A DNA stretch of 64,000 bases from Bacillus kwashiorkori (GTDB lineage Bacteria > Bacillota > Bacilli > Bacillales > Caldibacillaceae). This document shows, in pieces, positions 18,520-28,041 of this stretch. A program made the translations under genes and the position numbers. Below the pieces are notes generated by a model. That model was not told where the DNA came from. It saw nothing but the letters and a program-made list of their open reading frames with translations, and ran no database searches. The DNA lies in contig NZ_CTDX01000013.1 of assembly GCF_001375515.1 (NCBI RefSeq), positions 124,001 to 188,000 of the forward strand. The letters are read 5' to 3'. The stretch's first letter is position 1, and every line of letters starts with the position of its first letter.

Positions 18520-19094
18520 TCGTCCAAACGTTTTTTTCGCGAATATATATCATATTTTTTTCTACTCTCCAACGCCTGTGCAACAAAGTTAGCAGAAGTG
18601 ATTTGGACCGATTGAACGATACTTTGCAGCAGTATGGATTTTAACATGCCTGACTTCATCCACTGCTTTTCAATGATTGTTTCTGATACAGGTACGAAAA
18701 GTTTTTGATTATTTGAGAACTCCACTTCTGTTACTTGTGAGTCTTCTAATTTAAGCGATTTAATATGTTCGAAGGATATCCAATAACAGGTTGGAGATTT
18801 AGGGGATTCGGTTGGAAAAAAGATGATTGTCGGTAATTCATTAATCGGAACTGGTACTTTATAATTCACACCAATTAATTTTTTTGTTGTCTCTACTTTA
18901 CTATCGTAATTTGAAAAACCATTTTTACAGTTTTGTTTAATTATGCTTAGCGGACTTTTTTTGATTAATATTGCACTATCTTGTTCTAAAGCGATTGTAC
19001 CTAAACCACCCGCTAACTGCTTAGGAATTAACATCATCGTCTCCTCTGTTATTAAATACTCTGTTTTTGTTTCTTTAAAATCCATTTGTAACAA
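18516..19094 (-). CDS. comK: Competence transcription factor ComK family protein
   Basis: 192 residues. Recognised by ComK features in order: KKSPLSIIKQNCKNGFSNYDS, KVPVPINELPTIIFFPTESPKSPTCYWISFEHIKSL, TEVEFSNNQKLFVPVSETIIEKQWMKSGML. ComK activates DNA-uptake genes by binding pairs of AAAAN5TTTT half-sites. The position beside a yhzC-like gene and near yhjD matches B. subtilis. AAAGGAG is well placed for the TTG at 19094, less so for the ATG at 19085. The C-terminus is longer and basic (YDIYSRKKRLDD). Whether the strain is naturally competent cannot be told from this. Confidence 0.88.
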   Translation of the reverse strand: MLQMDFKETKTEYLITEETMMLIPKQLAGGLGTIALEQDSAILIKKSPLSIIKQNCKNGFSNYDSKVETTKKLIGVNYKVPVPINELPTIIFFPTESPKSPTCYWISFEHIKSLKLEDSQVTEVEFSNNQKLFVPVSETIIEKQWMKSGMLKSILLQSIVQSVQITSANFVAQALESRKKYDIYSRKKRLDD

Positions 19095-19434
19095 TTTCCT
19101 TTTCTCCTTTCATAATTTTACAAAATTCGAGACTATTCTATCATATTATACTCTACTTGTCACTATTATTTTAAATTTTTTATAAAAAAGTGAATATATT
19201 ACTCTTTAAAAGTTTTTCAGAACATTTAATTAAATTTGTTGTATTTTAACTCATTTTTTAATATAATAAAAAATAAAATATTTTTAACAATAACTACGTT
19301 AAAGGACCGTATTAATTTATGTACTTGTTGATAAGTGGAAAAGGTGGCTCCTCGGAAAGCTTCCGACTTTGGCGGGAATCAAAACAAATCGTTTTAATAA
19401 AACGAACTAACAATGCGAAAGGGGGATAATTTTT
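19095..19434. promoter_or_regulatory. comK / yhzC-like divergent regulatory region
   Basis: 340 bases without a gene. The comK side is very AT-rich with A/T tracts, but I found no exact AAAAN5TTTT pair. The right part is distinctly G+C-richer (about 19335-19380), with a hairpin TCGGAA-AGC-TTCCGA at 19352-19366. A palindrome TCGTTTTA-A-TAAAACGA lies at 19389-19405. The right part probably forms the 5' leader of the 19435 gene. Confidence 0.5.
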
Positions 19435-19671
19435 ATGAAGGATAATTCTTACATCGGAATATCAAAGAAGTTTGCCATCACAAACCAGCTTAGACAAGAG
19501 TATTTCATCCAAGATTTATATATTGAAATATTAATAGCAGAAGCAATTTTAAAACAAAAACAACAAATTTTAAAACAAAAAATTGATGAAGCAATTGATA
19601 ATAATGACAAAAATTTATTTAACAAATTAGCGGAAAAGTTATTAGTTGTTGAAACACAGTTAAATGCTTAA
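19435..19671 (+). CDS. Small IDEAL-domain protein (YhzC-like)
   Basis: 78 residues. The C-terminal half, IAEAILKQKQQILKQKIDEAIDNNDKNLFNKLAEKL, fits the IDEAL domain pattern (helix, 'IDEAL/I', 'D...F..L...L'). Comparable small IDEAL proteins sit next to comK in Bacillus. The molecular role is unknown. Strong SD AAAGGGGG. Followed immediately by a terminator, so it is a single-gene unit with a long leader. Confidence 0.7.
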   Translation: MKDNSYIGISKKFAITNQLRQEYFIQDLYIEILIAEAILKQKQQILKQKIDEAIDNNDKNLFNKLAEKLLVVETQLNA

Positions 19672-19676
19672 ATCTT

Positions 19677-19700
19677 CAACTGCTATTTAGCAGTTTTTTT
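19677..19700 (+). terminator. Terminator of the yhzC-like gene
   Basis: AACTGCT, loop ATTT, AGCAGTT followed by seven Ts. Confidence 0.9.
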
Positions 19701-19793
19701 CTGCGTGCCCACAAATGAAAAAGCGCTGATTTATAAGCCTCTAAACCAACGCTCCATCCAATTTGGAAAAATTCCCCTTACAATTTCAGTTTT

Positions 19794-21059
19794 TTATTTT
19801 GTCTCGAGAGGATAATTATTTAAATATAACATCCGCTCATACATTGTTGGATGGCCATAGCGAAACCATTTCACTAACATTGGCGGATGAACTTGACTCA
19901 AACTTGACTTCGTTAATTTCTGAAATGTAGAAATACCCGCTTCTGCATCATCTGTTAATTCAATTGCATATTGATCGGCTCGCATTTCCATATAGCGAGA
20001 TGCAGCATTAATAACTGGACTTGTTAAAAACAATGTTATAGAAAAGAATAATAGCATTAGCGGCAATATAGTAAAATCGTTAAAAGATCGGACAGAAAAA
20101 ATAACTCCATATTGGCGAATAAACCACTTTAGTAATTTATTGACTACGAACAATAAGACAAATAGTAAAACTAAATAGCCGATCATACCAATATAAATAT
20201 GTTTTTCTACGTAATGAGCCATTTCATGAGCCATGATGAACAATACTTCTTCTTCATTCAATCGTTCTAACGTTGTATCCCAAAGTACAATTCTGGAATT
20301 ATTACCTACTCCAGTCACATACGCATTTAAAGCATTCGTCTTATCCGACATATTCACCTCAAATACATGTTCGGCAGGAATACCCGCTTCATTGGCGTAA
20401 GTTAATATTTTCGCTTCTAATTGCTTATTTTTTAACGGATAAAAATCGTTAAATAGTGGATCAATGATAACTGGTTGAATATACATATAAAAAATTGCAA
20501 AAGGCATAGCTAAAATCCAACTATATAACCACCAACGTCTTTCACTTTTCTTTATTAACCAAAATACGATAAATGCGATGAAAAATAATATTGCCCAATC
20601 TAACCAGTATTGGATTATACCGTCCCTTAACCAATGAGAAAAGTTCTGAGTAGAAATGCCATATTTTTTCGCTAAAGAATACCGGAAATATCGCAGCGGA
20701 TAAAATACGATGAAAGTAGTAAAGGATAACATAAATGTAAAAATCGCTGTCTGTAATATTTTGATTTTTGTAACTTGCTTTGCAATCCGTTCAAAACGGC
20801 TACCTAGTCCAAACAGTAATAGAAACAGATAAAATAACCATTCAAATGGTGTTTCTAAAAAGAATAATAAGTTACGAATCTGCGAATACTGTTCGGACAA
20901 TATTAACTCGTTATCTGATAAAAATGTTTTCGGATCAAGTACCGTCCCTTTCGCTTCAGCTGGTATTTCTGAATTGCTAAAAATAAATAAGTAACTAACT
21001 AAAATGGCACAAAATAATAAATAAATACCGATAAATACAAGTGTTATTTTCTTTTTCAA
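19794..21059 (-). CDS. yhfN: M48 family (Ste24/CAAX-prenyl-type) membrane metalloprotease, YhfN-like
   Basis: About 421 residues, six or more membrane helices, zinc motif HEMAHYVEKH (HExxH) and the downstream glutamate in SRYMEMRADQYAIEL. An N-terminal CAAX-protease region precedes the M48 domain. Resembles B. subtilis YhfN. Bacterial members probably act in membrane-protein quality control rather than prenyl processing. A TTG at 21059 (GAGGTGG upstream, MKKKITLVF) is preferred to the TTG at 21077 that falls before the ribosome site. Confidence 0.85.
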   Translation of the reverse strand: MKKKITLVFIGIYLLFCAILVSYLFIFSNSEIPAEAKGTVLDPKTFLSDNELILSEQYSQIRNLLFFLETPFEWLFYLFLLLFGLGSRFERIAKQVTKIKILQTAIFTFMLSFTTFIVFYPLRYFRYSLAKKYGISTQNFSHWLRDGIIQYWLDWAILFFIAFIVFWLIKKSERRWWLYSWILAMPFAIFYMYIQPVIIDPLFNDFYPLKNKQLEAKILTYANEAGIPAEHVFEVNMSDKTNALNAYVTGVGNNSRIVLWDTTLERLNEEEVLFIMAHEMAHYVEKHIYIGMIGYLVLLFVLLFVVNKLLKWFIRQYGVIFSVRSFNDFTILPLMLLFFSITLFLTSPVINAASRYMEMRADQYAIELTDDAEAGISTFQKLTKSSLSQVHPPMLVKWFRYGHPTMYERMLYLNNYPLETK

Positions 21060-21117
21060 ACTACCACCTCTAAACAAAGAACAAGTCTATTCGTTTCGAA
21101 ACGATTTTTATTCTTTT

Positions 21118-21426
21118 TTACAGTAAATACGATGTAATGGATAATGTGATAATCGTTCCAATGACCACAAATATTACATTTACCCCTGTATATGCAATTA
21201 TAAAGGCAACAAATGCCCCGAATAAACCAAACCAAATCTCCTCTTGAATAAACAACACCCCTGGAAAAATCAATGCACCTAAAATGGCGAATGGGACATT
21301 TTTTAACACTTCCTGGATAAAGGGAGGAAATGTAAAATTTTGAAAGAAAGTTAACGGTAACATCCGTGGCAAATATGTAGCAACAGCCATTCCTAAAATC
21401 ATCCATACAATGGAATAATTAATCAT
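21118..21426 (-). CDS. azlD: AzlD-type branched-chain amino acid exporter, small subunit
   Basis: 102 residues, four membrane segments, 'ATYLPRMLPLTFF...PPFIQEVLKNVPFAILGALIFPG' typical of AzlD. Starts within the azlC stop (ATGA at 21423-21426). With AzlC it forms a two-subunit LIV-E-type exporter of branched-chain amino acids or analogues. An overlapping open frame (21056-21406) is in the wrong phase and was not used. Confidence 0.87.
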   Translation of the reverse strand: MINYSIVWMILGMAVATYLPRMLPLTFFQNFTFPPFIQEVLKNVPFAILGALIFPGVLFIQEEIWFGLFGAFVAFIIAYTGVNVIFVVIGTIITLSITSYLL

Positions 21427-22145
21427 TTATACCCCACTCCTTTCTTCTTCAAGTAAATAATTAGTTCGATTAGAAGAGAGGATAGCAATGTCGATATAAC
21501 GATTGCCCAGCCTGTCGACAGCAATTGAAACATTACAAATAAGCAGTTAAAACTTGCAGAAACTACTGCTAAATAAAAGACTTTCCAACTGCCTTTCATA
21601 GACGGAACTAAAAGTCCTATAAACATTGCGTATAGAGCAATAGACATTCCTTGTTGAAAAAGTTCCGGCAAACTGCTACCAACTGCATGACCAATGCCAG
21701 AAAAAATTACCCAACTACTATAGGCTATGATAGTTAGTCCAAACATATACGAGGTAGTAATTGGTTCTTTCTTCACGGCTGCTACCGAAAAAGTTTCATC
21801 TGTAACGCCAAATGCATAAATTGCCTTTTTCAACGGATGATCCTTCTCTACCTTTTCATTTAAGGATGCACTCATCAAGAAATGGCGTATATTCACGATG
21901 AAAGTAGTAAAGACAATCTCCACCATTCCTATATGCTTACCTATCATATCTAGTGCCATATATTGGGATGCACCAGCATAAACAAATACACTCATTAACA
22001 ATGTTTCCATCATTGTCAAACCAGTGGCCTTTGCTATAAGCCCATAAGTAATAGCAATTGGCATATACCCGATAGCTATCGATATCCCCTCTTGAAAACC
22101 TAAACGAAACTGTGTTGTTCGGCTATTCGTTACAGTTACTTCCAT
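21423..22145 (-). CDS. azlC: AzlC-type branched-chain amino acid exporter, large subunit
   Basis: 240 residues, about six membrane helices; conserved 'GFQEGISIAIGYMPIAITYGLIAKATGL' and 'SVFVYAGASQYMAL' near the N-terminus. First gene of azlCD. In B. subtilis azlCD lies in an Lrp-like azlB operon; here no regulator is adjacent. Confidence 0.88.
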   Translation of the reverse strand: MEVTVTNSRTTQFRLGFQEGISIAIGYMPIAITYGLIAKATGLTMMETLLMSVFVYAGASQYMALDMIGKHIGMVEIVFTTFIVNIRHFLMSASLNEKVEKDHPLKKAIYAFGVTDETFSVAAVKKEPITTSYMFGLTIIAYSSWVIFSGIGHAVGSSLPELFQQGMSIALYAMFIGLLVPSMKGSWKVFYLAVVSASFNCLFVMFQLLSTGWAIVISTLLSSLLIELIIYLKKKGVGYK

Positions 22146-22223
22146 CAGATTCCTCCTTATCTATTAGTAAAACAACCCTAAATAAACGATGTATAGTAAA
22201 TAATATTCCATTAAATTGAAATA

Positions 22224-22260
22224 GAAAAGAAAACTGTCCCCAAAATAAATTGAGAACAGT
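22224..22260 (-). terminator. Terminator of the solute-binding protein gene
   Basis: ACTGT at 22233-22237 pairs with ACAGT at 22256-22260, extended inward by G-C/G-U pairs. On the minus strand it is followed by a T-rich tract. Confidence 0.7.
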
Positions 22261-22336
22261 CACTTTTTCGCATTCTTATAATAAAGGAACACCATTCACG
22301 CTAGTGAAGAAGTTTTTTCACTTTTAGAATATATCA

Positions 22337-23317
22337 TTACTCATGATAATCAGCAATATCATCCCACTCACTATTTAATTCAATTCCCATTTCACTTGCC
22401 GCTTTTTTATTGATTAATAGCTTTAACTTTTGTGGGTATTGGGCAGCTAATTCCGACGGATCCTTACCATCTTTTAAAATTTGAGCGGCCAGTAGTCCCG
22501 CTTCATAACCGATATCGTAATAGTCAAAGCCGTACGCAGCGAAACCACCACGTTTAACAGAATCAAGTTCGCCGACAAATAATGGAATATCATTATTTTG
22601 GGCTACAGAAATAACGGATTCCAACCCTTCAACAACGGAATTATCAGTAATGATATAAATAACATCAACATTACCAACTAATGATTCCGCTGCCTGTTTC
22701 ACTTCCGAAGTATTGGCAATAGCCTTTTCAACAAGGGTAATCCCCGTATTATTCAACGCCTTTTTCATTGCATCAATTTGAACAACCGAGTTTTGCTCAC
22801 CAGCATTATAAATAGTGCCAATTTTTGTTGCCGGTATATAATCTTGAATAAATTTAATTGTATTAGGAATGGCATCTGGATGTGTATCTGTCGTTCCTGT
22901 CACATTCCCTCCTGGCTTTTCCATCGATTCTACTAATTTAGCACCAACTGGGTCTGTCACAGATGTAAAAATAACTGGAATTTTATTTTGCTTCGTGGCC
23001 CCTGCCGCAGCTACTGCACTAGGAGTGGCATTGGCAAAAATTAAGTCTACCTTTGCATTCACTAAGTTTTGTGCTGCTGTTTTTGCAGTATTAGTGTCTC
23101 CCTGTGCATTCTGTTCATTAAATTTAACTTTTAAGCCTTGATCTGCTAATGCTTTTTTGAAACCATCCGTTGCAGCATTTAAGGACGGATGATCAGCATA
23201 TACCGAAATACCGATGTGATATTCATCTTTATTCCCGCCTGATTTACTTGAACATCCTGCTAAAATTAACATTGAAGCAAACATTGTTACTAAAAAGCCC
23301 TTCCAAATTTTTAACAT
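22337..23317 (-). CDS. ABC transporter substrate-binding lipoprotein (TrpX/YtjP-like family)
   Basis: 326 residues. Lipoprotein signal with lipobox LAGC (MLKIWKGFLVTMFASMLILAGCSS), then a type-1 periplasmic-binding fold (IGISVYADHPSLNAATDGFKKAL, DLIFANATPSAVAA, VIFTSVTDPVGAKLVE, FVGELDSVKRGGFAAYGFDYYDIGYEAGLLAAQIL). Belongs to the ABC_sub_bind group whose characterised members bind tryptophan or other aromatic/nucleoside ligands. The ATG at 23317 fits AAGGGGG; the ATG at 23323 is too close to it. No permease or ATPase gene is adjacent, which is unusual. Confidence 0.85.
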   Translation of the reverse strand: MLKIWKGFLVTMFASMLILAGCSSKSGGNKDEYHIGISVYADHPSLNAATDGFKKALADQGLKVKFNEQNAQGDTNTAKTAAQNLVNAKVDLIFANATPSAVAAAGATKQNKIPVIFTSVTDPVGAKLVESMEKPGGNVTGTTDTHPDAIPNTIKFIQDYIPATKIGTIYNAGEQNSVVQIDAMKKALNNTGITLVEKAIANTSEVKQAAESLVGNVDVIYIITDNSVVEGLESVISVAQNNDIPLFVGELDSVKRGGFAAYGFDYYDIGYEAGLLAAQILKDGKDPSELAAQYPQKLKLLINKKAASEMGIELNSEWDDIADYHE

Positions 23318-23689
23318 ACACATCCCCCTTGTTAATTTAAGTTTGCTTCCTAAAAAGGCTGCTATAAAAATTATATGTACGACCTATTGTGCCATACCCT
23401 TTTAGGCAAAAAATAATAGTTTGAGATTAATTATAACGATTCTAGTAAATATTTCAAGTATTTTATGAAAATTAATATATATAAGTTTATTAAATCATTT
23501 GGACCTTTAGCGAAAAATTAAATTAATTTATATTGGAAATGTAAAACGGGCCATTCCACTCATACTTTCTAAACAATTCTCCTTCCATTTTTCTCTTAAC
23601 CAAAAAAACCAGACCCACAAAGTTTTATCAGTGGTCTGGCTTTTCAAATTAAAATTTGGAGCAGTAGTAACTTTTTTCCCAAATAAGCA
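23318..23689. other. Intergenic region between the binding-protein gene and lplJ
   Basis: 372 bases. It holds the lplJ terminator (listed separately) and an AT-rich upstream region of the binding-protein gene with TATAAT-like sequence on the minus strand near 23370. No ORF or recognisable riboswitch was seen. Confidence 0.4.
23600..23640 (-). terminator. Terminator of yhfI-lplJ
   Basis: CCAGACC(CAC) at 23609 pairs with (GTG)GTCTGG ending 23639. On the minus strand it is followed by seven Ts. Confidence 0.9.
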
Positions 23690-24682
23690 TTAATAAATTA
23701 AATCAAGAAACTCATCTTTTGTTATATTACCAAAGTAATGTTTTACTTCCACATCGGCAAGTGCTTTAGCAAATTCGGAACGGTCATAACGGATTCCTGT
23801 TAATTTTTCTTCAATGTCTTTCACTTCACCTACTCCGAAGAAGTCACCAAAAATTTTACAGCTTTGGACAATTCCTTTTTCTACATTAAAGCGAACATCA
23901 ATTGAACCAATAGGGAAGCGTTTAGAGTGTTGAATATCAAATTTTGGAGAACGTCCATAGTTCCAATCCCAGTTTTGATAACGTTCTTCGGAAATCTCGT
24001 GAATTTTTTCCCAGTCTTTTTCACCAAGAACATATTCTTGCACTTCTCCGCCTTGTTCTTCGAAAATACTTTTTAATAAATATAAGCGAAAATCTTCAAT
24101 ATCCATTGGCTCTTGTAAAAATTCCGATATATTTGCTACACGGCTACGAACAGATTTAATTCCTTTCGATTCAATTTTTTCCTTTTTAACTTTTAATGCA
24201 GATGCCACATTTTCCAGTTCTGAACTTAACATTAACGTACCATGTGTGTACATTCTTCCACCTGTAGAAAATTGAGCATTACCTGACACTTTTCGACCTT
24301 CAACAATTATATCATTTCTTCCTTGTAATTCCGCATTGACACCTAGTTTTCTTAATGCTTTAATTACTGGTTCAGTAAATTTACGGAAATTATGGAAACT
24401 ATCCCCATCGTCTTTCGTAATAAAGCTGTAGTTTAAATTACCTAAATCATGGTAAACAGCCCCACCACCTGATAAGCGCCGTACAACTTTCAAATTATTT
24501 TTTTCCACATATTCCGTATTAATTTCTTCGATCGTGTTTTGATTTCTACCGATAATGATAGACGGTTCGTTAATATAAAATAGTAAGTATGATTCGTTAA
24601 TGTCTAAATGTTTTAATATGTACTCTTCAATTGCTAAGTTAATTTGTGGGTCATGTATTCCTTGATTGTCTACAAATAACAT
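23690..24682 (-). CDS. lplJ: Lipoate-protein ligase LplJ
   Basis: 330 residues, the usual length. The lipoate/ATP site RRLSGGGAVYHD is at residues 68-79, with GRNQNT at 45-50 and the catalytic-lysine region GRKVSGNAQ. The C-terminal accessory domain (about 250-330) is present. It attaches scavenged lipoate to E2 subunits and GcvH. Twelve bases downstream of yhfI, the same pair as in B. subtilis. Confidence 0.95.
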   Translation of the reverse strand: MLFVDNQGIHDPQINLAIEEYILKHLDINESYLLFYINEPSIIIGRNQNTIEEINTEYVEKNNLKVVRRLSGGGAVYHDLGNLNYSFITKDDGDSFHNFRKFTEPVIKALRKLGVNAELQGRNDIIVEGRKVSGNAQFSTGGRMYTHGTLMLSSELENVASALKVKKEKIESKGIKSVRSRVANISEFLQEPMDIEDFRLYLLKSIFEEQGGEVQEYVLGEKDWEKIHEISEERYQNWDWNYGRSPKFDIQHSKRFPIGSIDVRFNVEKGIVQSCKIFGDFFGVGEVKDIEEKLTGIRYDRSEFAKALADVEVKHYFGNITKDEFLDLIY

Positions 24683-24694
24683 CCCTATCTCTCC

Positions 24695-25429
24695 TTAAAC
24701 GTCAATTTGTAATCCTAATTTTGCCAATTGAACAGGACCATTATAATACTTTTTCACTTCTTTTACTAATGTTTCCACATCACGAAATTGCGGTAAATGT
24801 GTTAGTACCGTTTGCTTTACATTTGCTTTTTTTGCAATGGTTCCAACATCACGGCTATTCATATGGCCAGCATTTTCACCATCCATATCTTCATAAAAGT
24901 TACACTCACTTAATAATAAATCGGCATCTTTAGCAAATCGGATAAAGCTATCTTGGTAAGCACTATCGGCAGTAAATATTAGTACTTTGCCACCTGCTTC
25001 AAATCTCATTGCATAACATGGGACAGGATGGTTTGTCCGTAAAAAGCTAACAGTGAAAGGACCGATATTACTTTCTCGACCTTCTGAATAAGCAACACCT
25101 TGAGTATATTGCTTGTACGTTAGTTTGGCGAACTCCCCAGCGTCCAACGTATGTCCGTAAATCGGCAATTGTTTTTCCGAGCCTGTTATAATACTATCAA
25201 TCATTAGTGCATGTTGTAATACTCCTATATCTGCGATGTGATCAGTATGATAATGAGAAATAATACATGCATCTATCATTGTCGGTTTCACGAACTGTTG
25301 AAGCTTGGACAGGACAGCACTTCCACAATCAATTAATAAACGAAACCCATCATATTCCAGTAAATAACCAGTACTTGCTTCGTTAACTTTCGGATAAGCA
25401 CCCCAACAACCGATAACAGTTAGTTGCAA
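24695..25429 (-). CDS. yhfI: MBL-fold metallohydrolase YhfI
   Basis: 244 residues. Metallo-beta-lactamase motif SHYHTDHIADIG (residues 58-70), further ligands in ADSAYQDS and LTHLPQF. The short RNase Z/phosphodiesterase-like architecture suggests a cyclic phosphodiester or similar substrate; the substrate is unproven. First gene of yhfI-lplJ, divergent from yhfH. Confidence 0.88.
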   Translation of the reverse strand: MQLTVIGCWGAYPKVNEASTGYLLEYDGFRLLIDCGSAVLSKLQQFVKPTMIDACIISHYHTDHIADIGVLQHALMIDSIITGSEKQLPIYGHTLDAGEFAKLTYKQYTQGVAYSEGRESNIGPFTVSFLRTNHPVPCYAMRFEAGGKVLIFTADSAYQDSFIRFAKDADLLLSECNFYEDMDGENAGHMNSRDVGTIAKKANVKQTVLTHLPQFRDVETLVKEVKKYYNGPVQLAKLGLQIDV

Positions 25430-25598
25430 ACGACTACACCTCCTAATACCTTCTCATTTTCGACAGTATTTGACCACTTATAACTATAAACCATTATAAA
25501 ATTTTTTTCACGTTGTTGCATTTTGTTATAAAACAATGTATCATTTTCGTACGTGTTATAATACAATATAATAAAATCAATTTAAGGGAGAGATGATT

Positions 25599-25733
25599 AT
25601 GCTAATGAAAATGTCGGAATTTCTTAAAGTATTACCACCGAAGCTTTGTTATATTTGTGGAGAAAGAATTGAAGAACAACATGAATGTTATGGGAATAAA
25701 TGTCATAAATGTTTAGGTTTTAAAGATTTATAG
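25599..25733 (+). CDS. yhfH: YhfH-like small zinc-ribbon protein
   Basis: 44 residues read directly: MLMKMSEFLKVLPPKLCYIC then four further Cys, two CxxC pairs in all (CYIC, CHKC), stop TAG at 25731-25733. Resembles the YhfH family, which lies beside yhfI in Bacillus. Several ATGs are in frame; AAGGGAG eight bases before 25599 favours this one. Probably binds zinc. Function unknown. Confidence 0.72.
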   Translation: MLMKMSEFLKVLPPKLCYICGERIEEQHECYGNKCHKCLGFKDL

Positions 25734-25833
25734 ATTACTTGAAAAGAAATAATGTTATGGAAAATGTTTGAAATTTTTCTAGTTTTTTCGTTACACTCCT
25801 AACTATACACTCCTTGCTTTCCGGATTTTCCGA

Positions 25834-25884
25834 TAAAAAAGTCAGGCCCAATACGAACAGTTACATGGTATGTATGGGCCTGAC
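25834..25884 (-). terminator. Terminator of hemEH
   Basis: GTCAGGCCCA at 25841-25850 pairs with TGGGCCTGAC at 25875-25884. On the minus strand it is followed by TTTTTT. Confidence 0.88.
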
Positions 25885-25926
25885 CACGATTGGAAAGTCT
25901 TTTTTTTGAAGTTACTGTGAAAAAAG

Positions 25927-26892
25927 TTATGATCTGCCAGACATGAAAGTGTTATTTTCATTTATCATAGGAATTTTTTTCATAACAGCATCTGTCAAAG
26001 CAGCGATAAATAAATCATGATCATTTGGCATCGGTGGACGATAATAGGAAACACCTAACTCTTCTGTTACTATTTTACACTCCACATCATTGTCATATAA
26101 CACTTCTAAATGATCTGCCACAAATCCAACTGGTAAATAAATATATGCTTGATATTGGTGTTTTTCATAAAGTTCACGTGTTAAATCTTGTACATCAGGT
26201 CCTAACCAAGGTTCCGGTGTGTTACCTTCACTTTGCCAACCGACTGCATAGTTTTTCACTCCTGCCTCTTTGGCAATTAGTTTTGCGGTTTCTTCCAGTT
26301 GTTCTGGGTATGGATCACCAGCTTGTAAAATTTTCTCTGGCAAACTGTGAGCAGAGAAAATCACAACCGAGCGATCCTTATTCTCGTCATCCATCGTTTT
26401 CAGTAGTTCTGTTAATGCATCGGACCAATATTGAATAAATTTCCTTTCTTTATACCAACTATTAATTGGGAAAATTTCCATTCCACCTAATTCATTTGCT
26501 TTTTTCATTGCGCGTTCATTATAACTTTTAATACTAAAAGTGGAATAATGTGGAGCGAGAACAATACTAATTGCTTTCGATATTCCAGCTTGCTTCATAT
26601 CTTGAACAGCATCTTCAATAAAGGGATGAATATGTTTTAAACCGATAAATAATTGGAACTCATAATTATTTTGAATTTTATTTAAATGAGCAGTAAGTTT
26701 CTCTGCCTGTACTTTTGTAATTTTTGCTAAAGGAGAGATACCTCCGATTGCTTCATATCGGTCTTTTAAGTCTTGTAACGCTTCTTCACTTGGTCTTCTG
26801 CCGTGACGAATATGCGTATAATACGGTTCAATATCTTCTTCTTTATATGGAGTTCCGTAAGCCATTACTAATAATCCAAGTTTTTCCCTCAT
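25927..26892 (-). CDS. hemH: Ferrochelatase HemH/CpfC (coproporphyrin ferrochelatase)
   Basis: 321 residues. Ferrochelatase motifs: [26 protein letters not shown] at the start, [47 protein letters not shown], and [18 protein letters not shown]. Firmicute enzymes insert Fe(II) into coproporphyrin III (CpfC). Co-transcribed with hemE, 16 bases downstream. The third gene of the B. subtilis operon, hemY, does not follow; a terminator does. Confidence 0.95.
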   Translation of the reverse strand: MREKLGLLVMAYGTPYKEEDIEPYYTHIRHGRRPSEEALQDLKDRYEAIGGISPLAKITKVQAEKLTAHLNKIQNNYEFQLFIGLKHIHPFIEDAVQDMKQAGISKAISIVLAPHYSTFSIKSYNERAMKKANELGGMEIFPINSWYKERKFIQYWSDALTELLKTMDDENKDRSVVIFSAHSLPEKILQAGDPYPEQLEETAKLIAKEAGVKNYAVGWQSEGNTPEPWLGPDVQDLTRELYEKHQYQAYIYLPVGFVADHLEVLYDNDVECKIVTEELGVSYYRPPMPNDHDLFIAALTDAVMKKIPMINENNTFMSGRS

Positions 26893-26908
26893 CTTATCAC
26901 CTCATTAT

Positions 26909-27958
26909 CTAGTTTGTTGTTAATTTTTGTTTGCTATAATCATGGACAAAACTAGTTAGTCGTTTTAACGTATCTGGATTTACTTCTGGAAATACACCAT
27001 GTCCTAGATTGAAAATATACCCAGGATTATTCATACCAGCATGTAATATTTGCTTCACTCTTTCTTCAATTACATCCCACGGTGCTAACAGTAGAGCAGG
27101 ATCTAAATTACCTTGAAGTGCTTTTTTCACCCCTAAAGATCTTGCTTCTTGAATGGACAATCGCCAATCTAAACCAATCACGTCTACAGGTAAATCGTTC
27201 CATTCTTCGATTAAATGACTAGCGCCGACACCAAACATAATTAGAGGGACATTTTCTCTCTTTAGCTCCGAAAAAATCTTCTCCATCGTCGGTTTAATAA
27301 ATAATCGGTAATCATTTTTATGAAGAGCTCCTACCCATGAATCAAATATTTGCACCGCAGAAACCCCTGCTTTTATTTGTGCCTTCACATAAGTAATTGT
27401 CATATCCGCCAGTTTATCCATTAACATAAACCAAGCTTCCGGTTGTGCATACATAAAAGCTTTCGTTTTGTTGTAAGTCTTCGAAGGTCCGCCTTCAATC
27501 ATGTAGCTTGCTAAAGTAAATGGTGCCCCAGCAAAACCAATTAATGGTACATCTAATTGTTCCTCCGTTAGTAGGCGAATCGTTTCAAACACATATGGAA
27601 CATCATTTTCTGGAGAAAGTTCACGTAAGTTTTCAATATCTTGCTTACTGCGAATCGGCTCATCAATTACTGGCCCAATACCGGACTTAATTTGGACATC
27701 AACACCGATACTCGGGAGTGGTGTCATAATATCCTTATATAAAATAGCTGCATCCACACCGTACTGTTCTACTGGTAGACGTGTCACGTATGCACATAGT
27801 TCTGGCTGGTGAGTAATCTCAAACAAGGAGTATTTCTCTTTCAACTTTCGATATTCAGGTTGAGAACGTCCTGCTTGTCGCATATACCAGACAGGAACGT
27901 AATCTGTTTTTTCACTCCGGGCAGCCTTTAAAAAAGTATTATTTATGATTTTCGTCAT
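26909..27958 (-). CDS. hemE: Uroporphyrinogen decarboxylase HemE
   Basis: 349 residues. Signature [15 protein letters not shown] at residues 23-37, then [20 protein letters not shown] and the glycine-rich C-terminal [13 protein letters not shown]. Converts uroporphyrinogen III to coproporphyrinogen III. First gene of hemEH. A Fur/PerR-like box lies about 85 bases upstream (28042-28056). Confidence 0.96.
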   Translation of the reverse strand: MTKIINNTFLKAARSEKTDYVPVWYMRQAGRSQPEYRKLKEKYSLFEITHQPELCAYVTRLPVEQYGVDAAILYKDIMTPLPSIGVDVQIKSGIGPVIDEPIRSKQDIENLRELSPENDVPYVFETIRLLTEEQLDVPLIGFAGAPFTLASYMIEGGPSKTYNKTKAFMYAQPEAWFMLMDKLADMTITYVKAQIKAGVSAVQIFDSWVGALHKNDYRLFIKPTMEKIFSELKRENVPLIMFGVGASHLIEEWNDLPVDVIGLDWRLSIQEARSLGVKKALQGNLDPALLLAPWDVIEERVKQILHAGMNNPGYIFNLGHGVFPEVNPDTLKRLTSFVHDYSKQKLTTN

Positions 27959-28041
27959 TTAGGCTTGTCCACCTTTCTAAATAAGTAATAAATAATATAT
28001 ATTTCAAGCTATGGGATGTGGGTGTCAAAATGTATCCACGG

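Noticed and set aside
19095-19300. ComK autoregulatory K-boxes
   Set aside because: Many A and T tracts, but no exact AAAA-N5-TTTT pair at the proper spacing was found, so no site is reported.
21056-21406. 116-codon frame overlapping azlD
   Set aside because: Out of phase with the AzlD protein and Cys/Arg/Tyr-rich in a random manner; azlD at 21118-21426 has the family sequence and coupling to azlC.
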